A DNA stretch of 64,000 nt from Capra hircus (GCF_001704415.2 NC_030820.1:38174036-38238035), one strand, 5' to 3'. Counted from the first letter of the stretch, positions 1 to 11,453 are shown. Made by a program: numbers and translations. Notes: generated by a model from the letters alone, not told the origin.

Positions 1-1002
1 ACCTTGTGCAAGAACTCGGAGGGAGACAGAGGCAGCCTTACCCTCGAATGTCTGCCGCTCCCAAGATGTAAGCAGGGACTGGCAGTGAGAGGGAGATCCT
101 CAGTCCTGATCCACCAAGCCAGAGTCTCGGGGGGCTTCAGGAACCCCTAGTTTTAACCTGTCTTTGGGTAATTCCCATGCAGCTGCTGGAGGAAAGGCAG
201 CCGGATGGAAGGAATTCTTGATGTACAGACCAGGCCAAACCACTCCTGTCCAAACGGCACACAGCTGTGAGCCAGTGTCCCTCAGTTTTATGATGACAAT
301 TGCCCACATGTTAGAAAGACAGGTGGCCCTGAGGGCATGGGGCCTCACATCACCCCACAGAGACCCTGACTTTTGTCCGGGTTGCCTGGCCCTCTGGGGC
401 AGGACCCCCCTTCCTTCCTGGCTCAGACTGAAACTCATGTTCCTGCTGAAATCTTCCCAGACCACCCCTGCTTTATCCCCCAAGCCCCCAGCACTTCTCC
501 CCATCTGACGCATGTCTCTCTGTTGACTGCTTACCGCCCACCCACCTCTCTCTCATGGGAACAGGAGCTCCCAGGACTCCAGCCCTGTTGTGTCTACTCC
601 TGGACCCTCGGGGCTTGGCACTTGGTGGGCACTTAATGACTCTTCCTTCCATGAATGGAGCCCCCTCGTTATTGTTTTCCTTTTGACTGTTGCTCTGTCT
701 CCGGAATGGCGCCAACCTTGCCCAGAGTGTTCACTTTCCTTGTCTGCCCTGTGGACCAAAGCCATGTGGATGGAACGGTCTCCTCCCACAGAGACCCCTC
801 TCACCGAGTTCCCTTCCATTGCAAGAATTTTCTCTGGGGGATCCTCAGAGGTGGAGGAAACCTCCTTATTCCCAGAGCCAGATATCGTGCAGAGGTAGAT
901 GGGGAGAGGGCAGGGGATGCAGGACCTGGGCGCATCCTTACCTGTTTGGAGACTTTTGCTTGGGAACACCTCCACTCAGCAGCAATTTCTAGTAATTAGT
1001 GT
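1..1002. other. Unannotated non-coding sequence
   Basis: No exon, RNA gene or clear repeat is recognised. Open frames on both strands overlap each other and show no domain. A stretch near 588-660 faintly resembles an L2 3' end (size-limited 'cttggtgggcacttaatga' wording), but it is too diverged to assert. Confidence 0.5.
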
Positions 1003-1450
1003 TTGGGTGTGTGAGGACACTGAAGTTCTACTCTCTGAGCAAATTTTAATGATACGACACAACGTTATCAGCTCTATCATTATATTTCATATCAGAGCCT
1101 CACCTTCTTTATCTTATAGCTGGATGTTTATACCCTTTTACCAACATTTTCCTATTTTCCCCACCCCTCAGCCCCTGGCAACCACCTTTTTTGCTCTCTG
1201 TTTCAATGAATCTGACTTTTTAAAAAAAGATTCCACATGTAAGTGGTACGTGCATGTCTGTCTTGCTGTCTGGCTTATTTCAGCCTAACGCCCTCAAGCT
1301 GCATCCATGTTGTAGCCAGTGGCAGAACTGCCTTGCTTCTTGTGGTTGAATAGTATTTGATTGTGCATATGCGCCACTACTTCTTTGTCTGCTCATCTGC
1401 TGGTGCAGGTGGGCTGTTTCCACGTCTTGGCTGTTGTGAACAGTGCTGCA
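1003..1450 (-). mobile_element. Old L1 LINE 3' fragment
   Basis: The plus strand reads as the antisense of the L1 ORF2 C-terminus and 3' UTR: 'cccctggcaaccacc', then 'gccctcaagctgcatccatg', then 'tgaatagtatttgattgtg' and 'ttggctgttgtgaacagtgctgc', in the order expected for a minus-strand mammalian L1M. It is diverged and contains no usable frame. The subfamily is not determined. Confidence 0.8.
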
Positions 1451-3509
1451 CCATCCAGCATTTAGGACAGGAAGGGCCCCCCCCCGCCCCGCCCCGCTTG
1501 GAGGTAGCCTGGGGGTGGGGAGGGAAGAGGTGTCTGTGCAGCTGGTACAAGGCATACACCTCAGCACACGTGGGGGGCCCTTACTTATCTGGGGGAGCAG
1601 TTCCATTTGCTCTCCTGCATCTTACAGGGGTGGAAGCAGAAATGTTGGGCCTCAGCCCAGGGCTCCAGAACCAATTCAAGACTTTCCTTCTCCCCACTTG
1701 TCAGAGCAATGAATTCCCACACCGTCCTGTCCCCTCTCACTCTAAACGGATGAGCGAGTCAGGATTTCCTCATCACACCAAATCCTGACTTAACCTCCCT
1801 GAAGTAAACAGTACCCATGGGCCCTAAAATGCTTTTAGAAAAGGAGGAAAGGATTAAAGCTTTTAGCAAAGATAAACAAAAACTCCTGGGAGGCCAGAGT
1901 TCAAACTGTTCAAGAGGCAACCAGAAGCCCAGACACGGACTCTTGAGAGAGGGAGTCGACCTAGGGGGGCAGGGGACCTGTGGCGACACTGGTCCTCTCC
2001 AGAGGAGGTGGGAGGCTGGGGGGAGCTCACGCGGGGAGTAGGGGAGATGTTCCTAGCTCTTCCCTGGCTCTCTGTTCTCCTTCAGACAGTATCGTCCAGC
2101 TGCTTGTTCTCCATCTCGCTGGAGGCGGGGGACAGCTGCCCAGGCTGTTTTACATCATAGTTTGCAGGCTGGACATGGGGCTGTTTCCAAAGGCCAAATG
2201 TTCAAGGCAGATGCACTGTGTTCCTGCTCGGAAACCTGGGGCTTTTTGGACGAGAAAATCTCCCATAAAACATGAGAATTCATCAGATCCAAGGACAGAG
2301 GAGTTGCAGACCCAGGTCCTTTCCTGATATGCCCCACAGGGTGTCCAGACTCCTTGCACGTTCCTTCCGACGTCAGGAGTAGGCTTGCAGGGTTCCCTGA
2401 GGTCAGTCCAGATGGGGCGGGTGGTGTCAGTGACCAGGGCTGGATCCAAACGACACTTGTTCAGAGGAGATGCTCTCTGCTTCATTTGTGGAACACCAGG
2501 TCCCATCCTTCCGCCACCCCCCACCGCCTGGGGCTTGGCAGGAGGGGAGGCTGGTCCAGCCCTGCCAGAGCATCCCGGAATGCAATCTCATCTCTGGACT
2601 GAGTGAGATGCACAAGGACAGTGTTTGTCTAACCCACCTCGCTGCCACCCCAGGATCCTTGGCTTCCGCATGGAAAGGCTGGTGCCTCAGGTCAGTGGGA
2701 TGTTGATTCTTCAGGGCGCCAGCAGGAAGGACAGGGGGCTCTCACTGGTGCCTCTCAGAGGTGTCAGCCATCCTGGGAGAGCTTCTAAGAGACAAGGCTG
2801 GGGACAAGCAACCGATCAATGGGGGGAAACAATGGAGAAACAGTGGTGAGGGTGAAAACTCAGCCCCGTGCCTGAGAATTGTAGCTGAACAGACATGGAA
2901 CTGTTCCTTACTAAGGGAAGCCTCCGGGGTTGCCTGGGCCAAGGCAGGAATTCTACAGGGCTGCCAGTAGGGTTCATTGTTAACTGTCCAGGCCTAGTGG
3001 TGATTACCAAGGGAGGCAGAGGAATCTGCCAGCTTAACGGGATTATTATCCATTTTCACCAGTAGATTTATGTGTCTAACCCAGACTTCAGCCCTGAACC
3101 TCAGGTATGTCTGGGCAGCTGCCACGTGGCATCTCTGCTCAGATGTTTGACAGGCGCCCAACCCATTCCTGACCTGCCAGCCACCCAAGAGGCTTCCAGC
3201 CCTCCCATCTTGACAATGGTGAATCCCTTGTCCGCGGGCTTGGGCAAAACAGCTTACAGGTGCCCTTGACTCATCAACTGATCCCGTCGCCCAGGTGCCT
3301 GGACCTGCAAAGCTTACTGGAGTCAGCCCGTTTCTTGTAGCCTCTGAGGCCTCCATGCTGGTGGGAGCCACGGTGACGGTGGCTTGTCTGCAGTGTTGTT
3401 ACCCTCTACTAAGTGGTCATCAACTCCTACTGTCTCTGCTCAGCTTCGTAGCTGGAATGATTCTCCCAAGAACACAGGTCAGACTGTGCTGCTCCCTTCC
3501 ACACCACCG
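1451..3509. other. Unannotated sequence with a C-rich run
   Basis: About 2 kb with no recognised repeat or exon. A run of ten C followed by two C4 blocks lies near 1478-1497 and could form G-quadruplex or i-motif structure. Overlapping frames of 60-140 codons are present but carry no recognisable domain. Confidence 0.5.
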
Positions 3510-3522
3510 TGGCTTTTCCCTT

Positions 3523-3737
3523 TGTGTGCCCCTGCTCAGTTGCTTCGGTCGTGCCCGACCCTGTGTGGCCCTAGACTGTGTAGCCTGTTGGGCTTCTTTG
3601 TCCCTGGGATTTCCCAGGCAAGAATACTGGCGTGGGTTGCCATTTCCTCCTCCAAGTGATCTTCCCAACCCTAGGATCGAACCCGTGCCTCTGGCATTGT
3701 GGGCTGATTCTTTACAGTCTGAGCCACCAGGGAAGCC
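3523..3737 (-). mobile_element. Bov-tA SINE with target-site duplication
   Basis: The sequence runs from 'tcagttgcttcggtcgtg' to 'gagccaccagggaagcc', the reverse of a Bov-tA element: BovB-derived body, then tRNA-Glu-derived head. The 13-bp flanks at 3510-3522 and 3738-3750 (tggcttttccctt type) match with one difference, marking a target-primed insertion. The body is diverged, with a changed 'cctgtgtggccctagactgtg' section. Confidence 0.9.
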
Positions 3738-3750
3738 TGGCTTTTCCTTT

Positions 3751-4724
3751 TACTCAGCCTAAAATCCAGAGTAAATCCTGACTGTGCTTCTGCGTGCTCT
3801 GGCCTCCGCCTCTGACCTCCATTCCCATCCTGCTCGCTAGGTTCCTGCTTCAGGACCTCTGTGCTTCCTGCGCCCTTCCAGCCGGGATGGCAGGTGATGC
3901 TCTGCCAACTCTGCTTTGGTGGACACCCTGGGGCCTTGACCAGCCTCACAGCAGCTTGGCAGACACTCATGCCCGCCTGTATCCCCTCAACACTCACCTT
4001 TCTCACACAGGTTGATGGCTTCCTACTGGGGCACTTGCTGTTCTATATGAGGCGTCTGCTGTTTGTTCTGTGTGGCTGCTCAAGGCTTGCGTGGGACAGG
4101 GCAGGTGGGCTTTGGAGCGTACCCCAGCTTCCTCGTCCTCTGGATGGGATGACTTAGAGGCAGGTTCCGGGTGGTCTCCTGTGACCCTGGCAGGACTGGG
4201 TGCCTGCTGGTGGCTCACCAGGGTAACAGACCTGGTGACACGTGTTATTTGCTGCTGTTCCTCCCTGGTCTCACTTCCCTGACTGCCTGTGTGTCTCCTG
4301 GGATCACTTTCTGAATAAATCACTTGCTCTCAAATCCTCATCTCAGGGCCAGCATCTGGAGTCAAGCGTGTCTGGTATGGAAGCTTTCGAGGAGGCCATC
4401 CCCAGGGCTAGACCCCGTCTGCACTGTGACCTGAAGCTCGATGTGGAGTCCCACTCTCTCAGAGGGATTGCTGTTTGTGGCTTCTACACGGGGGAGTGTC
4501 TGTGGGTCACGGAAACATGGAAACAGATACACCATGGGGGCCGAGAAAGGGGTCCTGTTGGGGAACCTTGTGGTCTCTCTCTGCCCTGCTCCCACCTGCC
4601 CTCAGACAATCCTACTGGTGTGAATGATTCATCTTCCATCACCCAGTGGGAGAGAAAGGATACGCAGGTTCTCAGTGGGTCATGGAATTTGAGAGCCCAG
4701 GCTTTGCCAATTGCGCTGCCAACT
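3751..4724. other. Unannotated sequence
   Basis: No repeat or gene recognised. A 173-codon frame crosses this area but shows no domain, and frames on the other strand overlap it. Confidence 0.45.
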
Positions 4725-4900
4725 ATGGCTACAGAACAAACCCCCTCAAACTCAGGGGCTTGAGACAACCACAATATTTATTTTGCACACAGATCTGCAG
4801 CTCCCCCCAAGCCCATCTCTGCTCTGTGGTGTCAGCTAGAGAACATCAGAGGCCAGGGCTGGAATCGTCATGACTCATGCCAGGAAAGTGATGGGAAGGT
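4725..4900 (-). mobile_element. MLT1-like LTR fragment
   Basis: The order 'aacaaaccccctcaaactc', 'aggggcttgagacaaccac', 'tttattttgcacacagatct' and 'gctggaatcgtcatgactca' resembles the antisense 3' part of an ancient MaLR/MLT1-type LTR, which on its sense strand ends with AATAAA and a 'taagccactaagttttggggtggtttgtta' type tail. It is diverged and no internal region is visible. Related pieces occur near 10.5, 17.8 and 27.4 kb. Confidence 0.5.
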
Positions 4901-5031
4901 GGTGCTCTTGGAGGCCTCCTGGGGCCATCACAGCAGTCGGGACCTGTCCCAGAGGGGCTCCCCTTTCAGGATGGGTTTCTAATGACATTCACAGGAGACT
5001 TTGTAATTCCTTCAGGGAAAATGATCAGAAT

Positions 5032-5225
5032 TCTAACTGCTACAGTGTCCACTATATTTTATCACTTAAGAAAAGCTTTTTCCCTCTTTATTTAGTAAAA
5101 CATGTTTACTTTTGGAAAATCTGAAAACATTGAACGATAAATAAAGAAAATAAAATCACCCTAAATTTCAAGGCTCAGATACACCCAATATTAATAACAA
5201 ACATAGGAAAGGCATTGAGTATTTG
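5032..5225 (-). mobile_element. Old L1M LINE, 3' part (left piece)
   Basis: 'tttggaaaatctgaaaacat' followed by 'aaagaaaataaaatcaccct' and the AT-rich run resembles the antisense of L1M-type 3' sequence with a 'cccataatcccaccacccag' motif. It appears to continue at 5880-6262 after an interruption by purine-rich DNA. Confidence 0.55.
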
Positions 5226-5394
5226 GATTCTCAAATCCAAATTCCAAATATTTGGATCTCTCCCCTCCTTTTTTAAGACAAGAGTCTTTATTATGCTGGG
5301 TGGGGAGGTTGGTGGGAAAGAAATTTGGACAAGCTGAGAGGGTCAAGTTGGTCTCTCTCTGTGGAGGCGTGAGATGCTCTAAGGCAGAGGAGGT

Positions 5395-5580
5395 AAGAGA
5401 TGGGAAGGAATTTGGAGGAGACAGACAGACAGACAGACAGACACAGAGACGGGGGAGAGGGACACAGAGAAGGGGGGAGAGGGAGACAGAGAAGGAGAAG
5501 GAGAATAAGAAGGTGAGGAGGAAGGAGGTGGATGGGCAAGAGAAGGAGGAGAGGGCAGGGGGGAGGGTATTAGAAGGAGA
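5395..5580. repeat. Purine-rich tract with (ACAG)n microsatellite
   Basis: An (ACAG)n run of about five and a half units at 5420-5442 is followed by roughly 130 bases almost free of pyrimidines (agagg, gggaga and aaggag blocks). This is low-complexity DNA. The 111-codon frame over it (R/E/Q/K-rich) is a product of the repeat. Confidence 0.9.
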
Positions 5581-5607
5581 ATATTAGTGAGTAGACGAGA
5601 AAACAGG

Positions 5608-5672
5608 GAAGCCGGGCACCCGTGGGGTCACCAAGAGTCGGACGTGACTTAGCGACTGAGCAACAATGACAG
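5608..5672 (+). mobile_element. Bov-A/BovB 3' end fragment
   Basis: 'gtggggtcaccaagagtcgg', then 'acgtgacttagcgactgagc', is the last 60 bases of the BovB-derived SINE body. Only the 3' end is present, so this is a severely 5'-truncated insertion lying within the older L1. Confidence 0.75.
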
Positions 5673-5879
5673 AGAAGAGAGAGGCGAGTGATGAAGGCTC
5701 AAAGGCTGGCAGTCCTGGGGGAGGCCTGAGCAAGGTCAAAAAGAGAAAGGGGAGGAAGGCATCATCTGTCGTGTGGAACAAAAGTTTGAGGAAAGGAAAG
5801 GCTGGCAAAAGAAGTATTTAGAAAAACTATCATCATCACCAGAAACCTTCAGTAAAGATATTACTCTTCAATTCCAGCT

Positions 5880-6262
5880 TGATAATGAAAGCCATTTTAA
5901 AGCCTTAAGCTGACCCAGTTTTATTCGGTATATTTATATCCATCTATATAATCCCATATTATTTTTAAAAATCTAAGTAAAGTCTTATTCTACACATTAT
6001 TTTATAACCTGCCCTTTTCACTTAACAATATATATAGAGAGAACATAATCTTTGATGATCACACAGGACTCCAGTGTTGGAAAGTACCATAATTTATCTA
6101 ACTCATCTCTTATTAGCAAGTTGTTTCCAATTTTTAAAACTATTCTAAGCAATATTGCAAAGAATATTAGTAAGCCTTCATGCACATACATGATGATTTC
6201 CTTAGGATGTATTTCTTGAAGTAGTTTTGCTGGATTAATGGGAAATTAAAATATTCTAGGCT
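5880..6262 (-). mobile_element. Old L1M LINE, 3' part (right piece)
   Basis: 'ttataacctgcccttttcac', 'ttaacaatatatatagagag', 'accataatttatctaactca' and 'ttgtttccaatttttaaaac' follow the antisense L1M 3' UTR order. The piece probably belongs to the same insertion as 5032-5225, separated by the purine tract and a Bov-A fragment. Confidence 0.65.
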
Positions 6263-6349
6263 TCAATACTGGACTGTCTTACAGAAAGATCGGCTAATTA
6301 TTCTTCTATTGGAAGACTAGCACTCAATCTGTGTTTTTTTCCCTCCTTT

Positions 6350-6465
6350 TTTTGACTATGTGGCTTGAAGGATCTTAGTTCCCCCACCAGGGATTGAACC
6401 TGTCCTCAAGACATTGGTGTTGAAAATGCCGAGTGCTAACCACTGCACCACGAGGGAATTCCAAT
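6350..6465 (-). mobile_element. CHR-type tRNA SINE
   Basis: 'tgtggcttgaaggatcttag', 'ttcccccaccagggattgaa' and 'ctaaccactgcaccacgagg' form the reverse of a cetartiodactyl CHR-2-like SINE. Its tRNA-derived head carries a pol III B-box-like 'gggattgaacctg'. No poly-A tail or TSD is clear. Confidence 0.8.
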
Positions 6466-6524
6466 CTATTGATTCTAAACTTTCTTCCCTTGTTCTGTAA
6501 ATATATTCTGAGGTTAATTCAACT

Positions 6525-6650
6525 AGAATGTAAGTTCCAAGAAGGCAGCAGCCCGTTCTGACTCTAGGTAGCATAGGTCTAAACACATAAAGGAAACTGA
6601 ATAAACATGTTGGGATGGATGAGGGATTGGTTGGGTGGATGGATGGATCT
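6525..6650 (+). mobile_element. L2 LINE 3' end with (GGAT)n tail
   Basis: 'ctagaatgtaagttccaaga' and 'aggcagcagcccgttctgac', then 'ggaaactgaataaacatgtt', match the conserved 3' end of L2. The tail has become a short GGAT-like repeat at about 6612-6650. Confidence 0.65.
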
Positions 6651-7012
6651 AGACTCCTTAAGGTCAGGCATCAACTTCTCTAGAGCCCTCTCATGACTGA
6701 CAGGCTGCCAAAGGCAAGGTGCGTGCCTGACACCAAAGCCCCTAAGGAAGTGGATCTCAGTCCAAACATATTTCCATTGGGAGTCAGACATTCCGCCCAT
6801 TCTAAGAAAGCAGATTGTTCACTTGACTCTGAACCCAGAAGGAGTCTATGGTCCCAAGAAGGAGTTAAACTCCTGGAAAGATTGGGTCCTCATATTTACT
6901 GCATCATCTGCCCAATAAACTCTTTTGGGAAGTTGCCCCTGGGGTGACCTAATATGAGCAAAGCAATATCTTCTTCCAAGAATAGATCAAACCAGGCTTT
7001 GTACATTCCTTT
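6651..7012. other. Unannotated sequence
   Basis: No recognised repeat, exon or RNA gene. Confidence 0.45.
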
Positions 7013-7225
7013 GGACTTCCCTGGTGGCTCAGACGGTAAAGCATCTGTCTATAATGTGATAGACCTGGGTTCAATCCCTGGGTTGGGAAGATTCCCTGGA
7101 GAAGGAAATGGCAACCCACTCCAGTACTCTTGCCTGGAGAATCCCATGGATGGAGGAGCTTGGTGCAGGCTACTATCCATGGAGTCGCAAAGAGTCGGGC
7201 ACGACTGAGCGACTTCACTTTCTTT
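7013..7225 (+). mobile_element. Bov-tA SINE
   Basis: Complete plus-strand Bov-tA. The tRNA-Glu-like head 'ggacttccctggtggctcag' carries A-box-like and B-box-like ('gggttcaatccctgggt') motifs. It is followed by the BovB-derived body ending 'gggcacgactgagcgacttc'. It is the first of three same-strand SINEs within 1.15 kb. A TSD is not convincing. Confidence 0.92.
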
Positions 7226-7436
7226 CTTTAAGATGCTGTGTTGTGGAGATGGAGGGAGATGTGGAAGCATCCAGCACAGTGCCCAGCACAGGGCTGGCTC
7301 CCGCGTGGTGGCTGTTACTATGCTCAAACCATCAGCATCACTCTTCAGTGTCACCTTGGTCTCATCTACTCAAGAAAAAAGGAAATAATATTTTGCTAAT
7401 TTTTTAGTTGAATCCTCTCCATGCTACTGTGAGTCA

Positions 7437-7468
7437 GGTGTATATATATATGCATATATATATATATT
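7437..7468. repeat. (TA)n microsatellite
   Basis: Alternating TA/TG run interrupted by GCA, about 30 bases, lying between SINE copies. Likely length-variable. Confidence 0.85.
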
Positions 7469-7727
7469 CCCCCCCATTTTGAAGCTCAGGAAATAGGAGT
7501 TTGGAAAGGCAACATGACCTTCCTGGGTTCTCAGAATGACTAGTGTCTATCTGACTTCAACAGAGATGGGTGCAGGGTCAGCATTCGTCACAGCCAACCT
7601 CCCTGAGCACAGATGCCCCTGTGATCAGTCAGCAGACAGAGGACAAGGCTGCTGGGGTCTTGGGGGCCCAACGGGTGCCTGGGTGCTTGTAGCATTCCTG
7701 AGGATAGTGGGGGCTCTTTTGATCACA

Positions 7728-7937
7728 GCCTATCTCTGATGGCTCAGATGGTAAAGTGTCTGCCTGCAATGTGGGAGACCCGGGTTTGATCCCTGGGGCA
7801 GGAAGATCCCCTGGAGAAGGAAATGGCAACCCACTCCAGTACTCTTGCCTAGAAAATTCCATGGATGGAGGAGCCTGGTGGGCTATAGCCCATGTGGTTG
7901 CAAAGAGTCGGACATGACTGAGCAACTTCATCTTACT
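7728..7937 (+). mobile_element. Bov-tA SINE (second of cluster)
   Basis: From 'tctctgatggctcagatggt' through 'cccgggtttgatccctgggg' to 'gagtcggacatgactgagca'. The first ten or so bases of the head are lost. A third copy was inserted immediately downstream. Confidence 0.92.
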
Positions 7938-7952
7938 TCTCTGACAATGAGG

Positions 7953-8161
7953 CTTCCCTAATGGCTTAGCAGTAAAGCCTCTGCCTGCAATGTGGGAGAC
8001 CCAGATTTGATCCCTGGGTTGGGAAGATCCCCTGGAGAAGGAAGAGCAACCCACTCCAGTACTCTTGTCTATAAAATTCCATGGACAGAGGAGCCTGGTA
8101 GGTTACAGTCCATGGGGTTGCAAAGAGTCAGACATGACTGAGCGACTTCATATTGTCATGG
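7953..8161 (+). mobile_element. Bov-tA SINE (third of cluster) with 16-bp TSD
   Basis: Plus-strand Bov-tA with 'tggcttagcagtaaagcc' in the head and 'gacatgactgagcgacttca' at the end. The 16-base string tctctgacaatgaggc occurs at 7938-7953 and again, identical, at 8162-8177, so the insertion is bounded exactly. The last few bases of the left copy may overlap the SINE start. Confidence 0.95.
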
Positions 8162-8351
8162 TCTCTGACAATGAGGCAGGCAGAGGCCAACTCCATGTAA
8201 GAAAGTCCAGGAGGTCAGCCAGAGGAGTTGAGATGGCTCAGGCCAGACACCGTCTAGAAGACAGAGATCATCTCCTACAAACGCTCCCTCCCAACATTGG
8301 GAGCAGTTTCTGCCAGGAAAGGACGGGGATCAAGGGTTTGTCACATTTGTT

Positions 8352-8722
8352 CAGTTCAGTTCAGTCGCTCAGTCATGTCCAACTCTTTGAGACCCCATGG
8401 ACTGCAGCACACCAGGCCTCCTTGTCCATCACCAACTCCTGAAGTTTACTCAAACTCAGGTCCATCACATCAGTGATGCCATCCAACCATCTCATCCTCT
8501 GTTGTCCCTTTCTCCTCCCACCTTCAGTCCTTCCCACCATTAGGGTCTTTTCAAATGAGTCAGTTCTTCGCATCAGGTGGCCAAAATATTGGAGTTTCAG
8601 CATCAATCCTTCCAATGAATATTCAGGACTGATTTCCTTTAGGATGGACTGCTTGGATCTCCTTGCAGTCCAAGGGACTCTCAAGGGGCATCTCCAACAT
8701 CACAGTTCAAAGGATCAATTTT
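8352..8722 (-). mobile_element. BovB LINE 3' end
   Basis: Starts with the 'ttcagttcagttcagtcgct' tail and runs through 'gatgccatccaaccatctca' and 'ggccaaaatattggagtttc' to 'cagttcaaaggatcaatttt'. This is the antisense of the BovB ORF2 C-terminus and 3' end. The frame on the minus strand (LQYFGHLMRRTDSFEKTLMVG and following) still resembles the BovB C-terminal protein but is truncated. Confidence 0.95.
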
Positions 8723-10479
8723 TCAGTGGAAGCAAAACAAACACACACGCTCATGTTGAAAATGAAATTAGGCTGGAGGGGACAGGCTCTTCCTGTCGGT
8801 TGATTCCAAGTGTGGACCTGGCACTTTTTCCTGCCCATATTCACGTGCTTCTTAGTCAGCTTCTGAGCTGAAGGAAGCAGGGAGTCCTGGGCTGCAAGGC
8901 AATTATCCTGTCCTCTGAAACCCCAGCACTTTGATCTTCTTCCGTATTCTCCCAGTGAACTGGTGGCAATGGAAAAGGGAATTAGCTCATGTGGAGTGGT
9001 TTTCCCCTTTGAATGTGTGAGTTTTTGCTCTTGGGAACTTTGTTGTGAACCAGATCTCAGAGTCTAAACAACAGCTGTAGCTGCTCTGGCGTGAGGGCTG
9101 CAGGATGGCGGTTGGGGTTAGTGGGGGAGAGGTTTGGTTTTCTTCTGTCAACTCTCGGATGACGGTTGCTCCGGGGGAGGTTGTTCTGGCGTCGTAACTT
9201 GTCTGGAGGGTGGTACAGAGCAGAGCCAGGCTGTAGGTAGAGGTGCTGCGGCCACACATATACCCCAAACGGCAGTTCATGCTTGTGCGTTGGGACTGGC
9301 TCTCTTTGATACCTTGTTTGCTCTTCCCACCTGGTTTCTGTGCGCATATAATTAGGTACTTGACCGATGGCGTCTGTGCAACAGCTGAGGCTGCAGTGTG
9401 AATCTGAGTGAGTCATGACCCTCAGGAGCTTCATTTTCCTGACATGGAAAGTGTGAGCCAGTGATGTCGTAGGTTAGGACCATAGTTGTAGAAATGCCCA
9501 GCACTTAATGGGCACATGCTGAAATCTCAATTCCATCCTTATCTCTTGGATACTAATTTTCTTTCCAATGCTCTGGAGTACTTGACATGGATATCTTTCA
9601 GGTGATGAATTGTAAGGAAGGTCCTGGAAACGTGGGCTGCTTGGACTTGCCTTGCCGCCTTTCCTGAGGCATCCAAGGTCGTCTTTTTAGGAAGTCTGAG
9701 AGACAAACCTCAGACTGTGTTCATTCTTTCCCAGATGGAAAATGGAAAAATGTGTTCTAGCATCCAAATGTTTGGTCTATAAAACTCTCAGAACATTCAG
9801 ATGTTTGGTGCTCAGAGGGCGAGGTGCCATGCGAGCATGTGAGTGTCATAAAGTCACAACTGGCCTGGCCATTGCGATGGTTGGTTTTAATCAGGTATCC
9901 AGGAGAAGTAACCCAGACCTTGTGGTTTACTCATTTCTGTTCTCCCTGAAAAAGCCTTATATTTTATCCTTACTCCAAAGTTTATAAAGAAGGCTGCTTT
10001 GAAAAGTAGTTCATCTGCAGTGGTTGGATGGGAATCTTAGAAACTGTATAAATAACTGATTTTATAAGGATTCTCATTTGGATACTGGCTCCTCGTTTGG
10101 ACCCAACTTGTGGGTCCAGAGGAAATTCTGGATTTGCACGAGAGACAAACGAAAATAAATTATTTGTTTTCAAAGATTATATAGTTTTTTTTAAAGCAGA
10201 TCCTGTTTAGATCTTTCATCTATACCTTAACCAAGAAATTTTCATTTTCCGTCTTCCTTAGACTATAGGCTTATTTTCAATGTTATTCACTGGCGAAAGT
10301 CGTAATGTTAAATATTTCTTTGAGAAAAAAGAAACTGAATTTTAAAAAGTCCCATTGTCAATGTTGCCTTCATCCATGGAGGTGGGAAGTGTGCTGAGGA
10401 TGTGAGATGCACGTGCAATGATGATGCAATTTTTCACTCGTCTCATTGTGAGCAGTGCCTTCTGTCCGCTCCTCAGTGC
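8723..10479. other. Unannotated sequence
   Basis: About 1.75 kb without a recognised repeat. A 125-codon minus-strand frame at 9057-9434 is proline/arginine-rich with no domain I know. Nothing here supports a gene. Confidence 0.5.
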
Positions 10480-10875
10480 CTAGCTCAGCCATGTGACTTG
10501 ATTTGACCAATGGGATGTTAGCACATCCCATGAGTGACACAGCAGAGGCTGGGAAAAAGCTTATGCACTGAGGCTTGCCCTCCTGCAGTAACCATGACAG
10601 TATACCTGACCTGCTTAGGGAGTATTAGACCTGAAATATAGCCCCATCTTCCCTCATCCCGGCCAAGGCCAGCGTGACCACCGTGGGAGTCCAGCTGAGA
10701 GTAATCAGCCCACCCACAGCTGGCCAGATGCGTGAGCGAGCAGGCACAGCTGAGGCTGGCGGCATGACTCGGATGACCCACAGACTCTGGAGCAGTGATA
10801 CTTACACCAATGTATATTTTAATAATGATCATTTTAACCTACTGCATTTGGGAGTGTTTTGTTATAGAGCATTGG
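10480..10875 (+). mobile_element. Ancient MLT1-like LTR fragment
   Basis: 'gatttgaccaatgggatgtt', 'gctgggaaaaagcttatgca', 'ctgaggcttgccctcctgca', 'cagatgcgtgagcgagcagg' and a 'gggagtgttttgttatagag' type end follow the order of an old MaLR-like LTR on the plus strand. The divergence is large, so the family is tentative. Confidence 0.45.
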
Positions 10876-11324
10876 TGTGGACCTATACCTTGTGGTCCAC
10901 GCTGCCCGGTGCTCTGAAATCTCACGGACTCGCCTCATTCACACAAGCTCTGTGATAAGACACGTGTTGCTCTATCTCTTTGCGCATCACCCGAAATATG
11001 GGAAAAAAATCCTCCCATCTGGCAGGATGGTGGGGCAGGCTGATATGGACGACCACCAAGCAACTCATAAACAGCTCCCTGAATAAACAGGGACTACTCC
11101 TGGCTTCATCTTTATTTAGAACAAAACAACTGAGTGAGGCAGGTGATGCTTGGTTGAGGCAACCTGGTTTTTATAGGGCCTCTGGGTTAAAGTCCTTGGG
11201 AAAAAGGAGAAAGAAAGAGAGAAGACCCTGGGACATCCTTCTTGGAAAACAGAAGAATATTTACTGCCAGGAAATAACCTTTGAATCTGGACTATCATTT
11301 TAACATCATCTTCTGGTCTTTTCT
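10876..11324. other. Unannotated sequence
   Basis: No recognised repeat or gene. A polypyrimidine stretch precedes the CHR SINE. Confidence 0.45.
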
Positions 11325-11453
11325 TTTTTTTTTCCCTTTCTATTTTTTGGCTGTGTGTGGCATGCAGGATCTTAGTTCCCCAACCAGGGATTGAATCCGT
11401 GCCCCTGGAGTGGAAGCGTGGCATCTCAATGACTGGACCACCAGTGAAGTCCC
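11325..11453 (-). mobile_element. CHR-type tRNA SINE
   Basis: A T-rich start (reverse poly-A) is followed by 'ggctgtgtgtggcatgcagg', 'atcttagttccccaaccagg', 'gattgaatccgtgcccctgg' and 'accaccagtgaagtccc'. This is a complete reverse CHR-2-like element with the tRNA-like head at the right end. Confidence 0.9.

Noticed and set aside
4242..4763. 173-codon plus-strand frame
   Set aside because: No recognisable domain and no splice context. It runs into an MLT1-like repeat.
7013..8161. Possible tRNA genes (A- and B-box-like motifs)
   Set aside because: The motifs belong to the tRNA-derived heads of SINEs; no complete cloverleaf is present.
9057..9434. 125-codon proline/arginine-rich minus-strand frame
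   Set aside because: No family recognised and no start or splice evidence; overlapping frames on both strands.
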